From assembly GCF_000423285.1 (NCBI RefSeq), contig NZ_AUHR01000012.1:27101-91100 (forward strand): a stretch of DNA of 64,000 nt, read 5' to 3'. The translations under genes and the position numbers were made by a program. This document shows, piece by piece, positions 57,791-64,000 of this stretch. This DNA is from Laribacter hongkongensis DSM 14985. GTDB lineage: Bacteria; Pseudomonadota; Gammaproteobacteria; Burkholderiales; Aquaspirillaceae. The notes beneath the pieces are model-generated. The model searched no databases. It worked only from the letters and a program-made list of their open reading frames with translations, and was not told the origin of the DNA. Each line of letters opens with the position of its first letter. Position 1 is the stretch's first letter.

Positions 57791-58506
57791 CGTTGCATCT
57801 CCGTCACGATGTTGGCGTGTTGCTGGCGGGCTTCAGGGCTGTCCGGCGGGGCGACGCGCCACAGGGCCAGCAGCGACAGCAGGCCGAGGCTGATGAACAG
57901 CACGCTCAGGCCGGTTTTCAGCCGTTGCAGGGACTGGCGGCGGGCCGGGCTGATGCCGCCCCATTTGATCGCCAGCCGGTAGACACCGATCATGGCGTGC
58001 AGGTCGGCCATCAGCAGCAGCGGCAGGTAGACCCAGATCATGCCGAAATCGCGCACGCGCGCGCCGGACTGCCACGGGTCGATGGCTTCGGGCTGCAAGA
58101 CCATGGTCCACAGGTGCAGCGGCACGAAAAAGAAGATGGCAAAGCCGGTCAGCACCTGCCAGACCCACAGGCGGGTATCGCGGTGGACCTGGGTATTGAG
58201 CTGCACGCCCAGGCGCTGCCACTGTCTCCAGTTCTGCGGAAACTTGCGCAGGGCGATCAGGGCATGCAGGGCGATCAGCCCGCCGATGCCCAGTCCGATC
58301 AGGCTGACCACCCACGGATAGCCGTGCACACCGTCAAAATTCAGTTCCAGCGATTTGACCACGCGGAAAAACGTGGGCTCACCGATCAGGATCGAGGCGA
58401 CCAGCAAAAGGTGTACGGTCAGGAAAAATGCCAGAAACAAGCCGCTGGCACTTTGCAAGACATCCAGTCTGGCGTCCCATGGCGAACGTCGTAAAAGGGG
58501 GGGCAT
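57787..58506 (-). CDS. frdC: fumarate reductase dihaem cytochrome b subunit (Wolinella type)
   Basis: Membrane anchor that oxidises quinol and passes electrons through two haems b to FrdB. It is a 239-residue protein with five membrane helices. Four histidines line up with the haem ligands of the Wolinella succinogenes protein: H32, H81, H131 and H170. The quinol-site glutamate (Wolinella E66) is kept as E54 in KSLELNF. The transmembrane proton-path glutamate two residues before the last haem ligand (E180 in Wolinella) is D168 here. An FNR-like site lies upstream. First gene of frdCAB-rquA. Confidence 0.92.
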   Translation of the reverse strand: MPPLLRRSPWDARLDVLQSASGLFLAFFLTVHLLLVASILIGEPTFFRVVKSLELNFDGVHGYPWVVSLIGLGIGGLIALHALIALRKFPQNWRQWQRLGVQLNTQVHRDTRLWVWQVLTGFAIFFFVPLHLWTMVLQPEAIDPWQSGARVRDFGMIWVYLPLLLMADLHAMIGVYRLAIKWGGISPARRQSLQRLKTGLSVLFISLGLLSLLALWRVAPPDSPEARQQHANIVTEMQR

Positions 58507-58626
58507 TGCGTCAATCTCCTGTTGTAGTGTGTCAGGCGGTGCCTCTGCCGGTGGCAGACGGAGGTCTGCATACCTTGGAAGTCAGCCTGTGTGATTAGAA
58601 TATCTAAAAACAATAGTTTGCTAATA

Positions 58627-58640
58627 TTGATTGCGGACAA
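58627..58640 (-). promoter_or_regulatory. FNR-like site upstream of frdC
   Basis: On the minus strand TTGTCCGCAATCAA: the second half-site is perfect (ATCAA) and the first has two mismatches to TTGAT. Its centre is ~41-45 bases before starts predicted by GATATT or TATTCT near 58596-58604. Confidence 0.4.
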
Positions 58641-58729
58641 GGCCGCTTGTAAAAATGGCAAACCATTGCCGGACGGCCGGTTCCGGCGAGGCCGGAATGC
58701 CGCCCACGGGCTCAGGGTGGTCTACTTCT

Positions 58730-60061
58730 TCATGCGTGTGGGGTAGAAAGGCGGCGTACCAGCACCTTGGAGCCGCGTTCCGGGTTGTAGTGCTGGCGCT
58801 TGACGGGCGGCAGCACGTCGGGGCTCGTCAGGGCAAAGCCGCGCTCGATAAAGAAATGCGCCGTCTGGGTCGTGAGCACGAACAGGGTGTCGATGTGCTT
58901 GTCGCGGGCGCGTTGCTCGACGTGGTGCAGCAGTGCCTCGCCATAACCGCGAAAGCGCCACGGGGGGGCTACTGCCAGACAGCACAGCTCGGCCATGCCG
59001 GCTTCCGGGTAGTCGAACATCGCCACGCAGCCGGTCAGCTTGCCGTCGTGCTCGACCACGGTGTAATGGTCGAGGTTGAGCTCGATCATTTCTTCCTCGC
59101 GCGGCACCAGCTTGCCCTCCTGCTCCAGAGGCCGGATGATCTGCAACAGCCGTTGCAGGTCGTCAAAGCGGGCCTGGCGCAGCACGACCAGCGGCGCATC
59201 GGATACCACCGTGCCGCTGCCGGCATGGGTGAACAGCTCCTTGAGCAACGCACCGTCAACACTCTGGCTGACGAGGTGGCAGCGCTTGACACCCAGCCCG
59301 GCGGCCTTGATGGCCGAGGCAAAGCACAGGCGGAACTCGCCTGGCAGGTGATCGGCCGAGGATTCCAGCCATGCCTGACCTTCTTCCGGCGAAAACTCGC
59401 GCAACAGCTGGCCGCTGGCGCTGTGGACGCCGGTGGGGGTATCCACCAGATACATCAGCTTGTCGGCCTTGAGCGAGGTAGCGGTATGTGCGGCCACTTC
59501 TTCCATGCTCAGGCTGAAACTTTCGCCCGTAGGGGAGTAGCCGATCGGCGACAGCAGCACCAGCTCGCCGGCAGCCAGCCGCTGGGTGATGGCCTGGGTA
59601 TCGACCCGGCGCACCGCGCCGGAATACTGCATGTCCACGCCGTCGAGCACGCCCATCGGACACGCCACCAGATAGTTGCCGCCAGCCACGCGCAGGTTGG
59701 CGCCGGCCATGGGCGAATCGGGCAGGGCCACCGACAGCTGGGCTTCGATTTCGGCCCGCGTATAGCCGATGCCGTACTTGACGGCATCCATGGCCGTGGC
59801 GTCGGTAATGCGGCGGCCGCGGTGGTGCTGGCGTGTCTGGCCGCGCAGGGCCAGCAGCGATTCCACCTGCGGGCGGGCACCGTGCACCAGCACGATGCGG
59901 ATGCCCAGGCTGACGAGCAGGTTGATGTCGTGCGACAGCTGGGAAAAACGGTCCGACTCGACCAGTTCGCCACCGAAGCCGATGACGAAGGTCTGCCCCC
60001 GAAAGGTATGAATGTAAGGCGCCGCTTCGCGGAAGCTCTGGACAAATGCGGACGTATCCAT
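58730..60061 (-). CDS. argA: N-acetylglutamate synthase (classical ArgA)
   Basis: First enzyme of arginine synthesis. The 443 residues comprise an amino-acid-kinase-like N-terminal domain (RIVLVHGARPQVESLLA, VKYGIGYTRAEIEAQL) that senses arginine and a C-terminal GNAT domain (AELCCLAVAPPWRFRGYGEALLHHV). ATG 60061 is preceded by GGTGA; an in-frame TTG at 60079 is less likely. The order argB-argA on the same strand, 85 bases apart, suggests one arginine transcript. Confidence 0.95.
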   Translation of the reverse strand: MDTSAFVQSFREAAPYIHTFRGQTFVIGFGGELVESDRFSQLSHDINLLVSLGIRIVLVHGARPQVESLLALRGQTRQHHRGRRITDATAMDAVKYGIGYTRAEIEAQLSVALPDSPMAGANLRVAGGNYLVACPMGVLDGVDMQYSGAVRRVDTQAITQRLAAGELVLLSPIGYSPTGESFSLSMEEVAAHTATSLKADKLMYLVDTPTGVHSASGQLLREFSPEEGQAWLESSADHLPGEFRLCFASAIKAAGLGVKRCHLVSQSVDGALLKELFTHAGSGTVVSDAPLVVLRQARFDDLQRLLQIIRPLEQEGKLVPREEEMIELNLDHYTVVEHDGKLTGCVAMFDYPEAGMAELCCLAVAPPWRFRGYGEALLHHVEQRARDKHIDTLFVLTTQTAHFFIERGFALTSPDVLPPVKRQHYNPERGSKVLVRRLSTPHA

Positions 60062-60146
60062 GATTTCACCGGCCGACAAGGCCCGAAAGAAAACGCCGGT
60101 CGGAGTGGGCCGGCAGCGGGGCCGTCCGAAGACGGCCCGGACACGC

Positions 60147-63573
<3,427 letters not shown>

Positions 63574-63954
63574 CACCGCCAGGAATACCCGGCCAGCAGT
63601 CCTGCAATGTGTGTGAAGACTGCGGTTGCGCCCATGACTGCACTGGCCGGGAGCCTCAAGGGATGCTTCGTCCCGGCCTGCGGGCTGCCGGACATGCGCC
63701 AGGCGTTCGGCGGGCTGAACCCCGGGTGAACGGGCATCAAAGACAGAGTCGGTGGCGCTGGCCGGAAGGACGGGCAGCCCATCCTCCACGGGGATCAGCC
63801 ACTGGAAACGGTGCGGCTGCCTTGCAGCGCCTGTACTGGCGAAAGCGGAATCCTGTCGTGAATATCTGGAACATGATCGCCAGCCGATTCATTGCGCCAT
63901 AAAAGCGTCCGGCCTGCATGTGGCGCTTCAGTGACGAGGCACCGATACTGCTGC
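63574..63954. other. gap after ygiQ, no gene seen
   Basis: About 380 bases with no protein-like frame and no intrinsic terminator seen after ygiQ. Part of a feature beyond the right edge cannot be excluded. Confidence 0.45.
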
Positions 63955-64000
63955 CGCACCCGCACCCGCACCCGCACCCGCACCCGCACCCGCACCCGCA
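63955..64000. repeat. hexanucleotide tandem repeat running off the right edge
   Basis: At least 7.6 perfect copies of CGCACC (63955-64000, GGTGCG on the other strand), continuing beyond the window. Read on the minus strand it can encode alternating Arg-Val. Confidence 0.95.

Overview
The window is GC-rich bacterial chromosome, densely packed with genes of mostly betaproteobacterial type. Gene content and order (ribE / ribB-type / ribH-nusB-thiL-pgpA; argA next to argB; an RpfE-like gene before recJ; lon followed by a HU gene, tRNA-Val and tRNA-Asp, then ppiD) fit the order Neisseriales, probably a Chromobacteriaceae or Laribacter-like organism. That assignment is inference from recognised proteins; no rRNA is present to confirm it. 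No phage, insertion sequence, integron or CRISPR array was seen.

Layout. 1-5 kb, minus strand: ftsK (cut by the left edge), anmK and an M23 endopeptidase. 5-8.2 kb, plus: a small membrane protein, an RpfE-like protein and recJ. 8.2-12 kb, minus: a probable prfC-mscS-tetR-bluB transcription unit. 12.1-17.5 kb, plus: riboflavin synthesis, nusB, thiL and pgpA. 17.8-19.5 kb: an acyl-CoA-binding protein and an oxygen-dependent protoporphyrinogen oxidase behind a perfect FNR box. 20-22 kb, minus: glutathione-dependent formaldehyde detoxification (frmA, fghA). 22.3-25.1 kb, plus: a three-gene locus resembling a reduced Fap amyloid operon, with a sigma-54 promoter. 25-29.3 kb, minus: an acyltransferase, rarA and tsaD. 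29.5-47.8 kb, plus: an OsmC protein, then a signalling cassette (tyrosine phosphatase, PAS-GGDEF-EAL protein, receiver-less CheB, FlrC-type regulator) leading directly into fliEFGHIJ, fliK and fliLMNOPQR, with a GNAT acetyltransferase between fliP and fliQ. 47.9-53.7 kb, plus: yebC, lon, HU, two tRNAs and ppiD. 54.3-58.5 kb, minus: a fumarate reductase operon (frdCAB) ending in rquA. 58.7-61 kb, minus: argA and argB. 61.3-63.6 kb, plus: a YgiQ-type radical SAM protein. The right edge falls inside a hexanucleotide tandem repeat.

How the parts fit. The frdCAB-rquA operon predicts fumarate respiration with rhodoquinone made from ubiquinone, and FNR-type sites before the protoporphyrinogen oxidase gene and (weaker) before frdC suggest oxygen control. 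FlrC is a sigma-54 activator, and sigma-54-type promoters stand before fliK and before the amyloid-like locus, so motility and a surface or biofilm polymer may share RpoN control, with a c-di-GMP enzyme encoded next to the regulator. The most interesting regions are the Fap-like locus without a visible secretion channel, the frd-rquA operon, the signalling cassette joined to the flagellar genes, and a long structured inverted repeat between ppiD and rquA.
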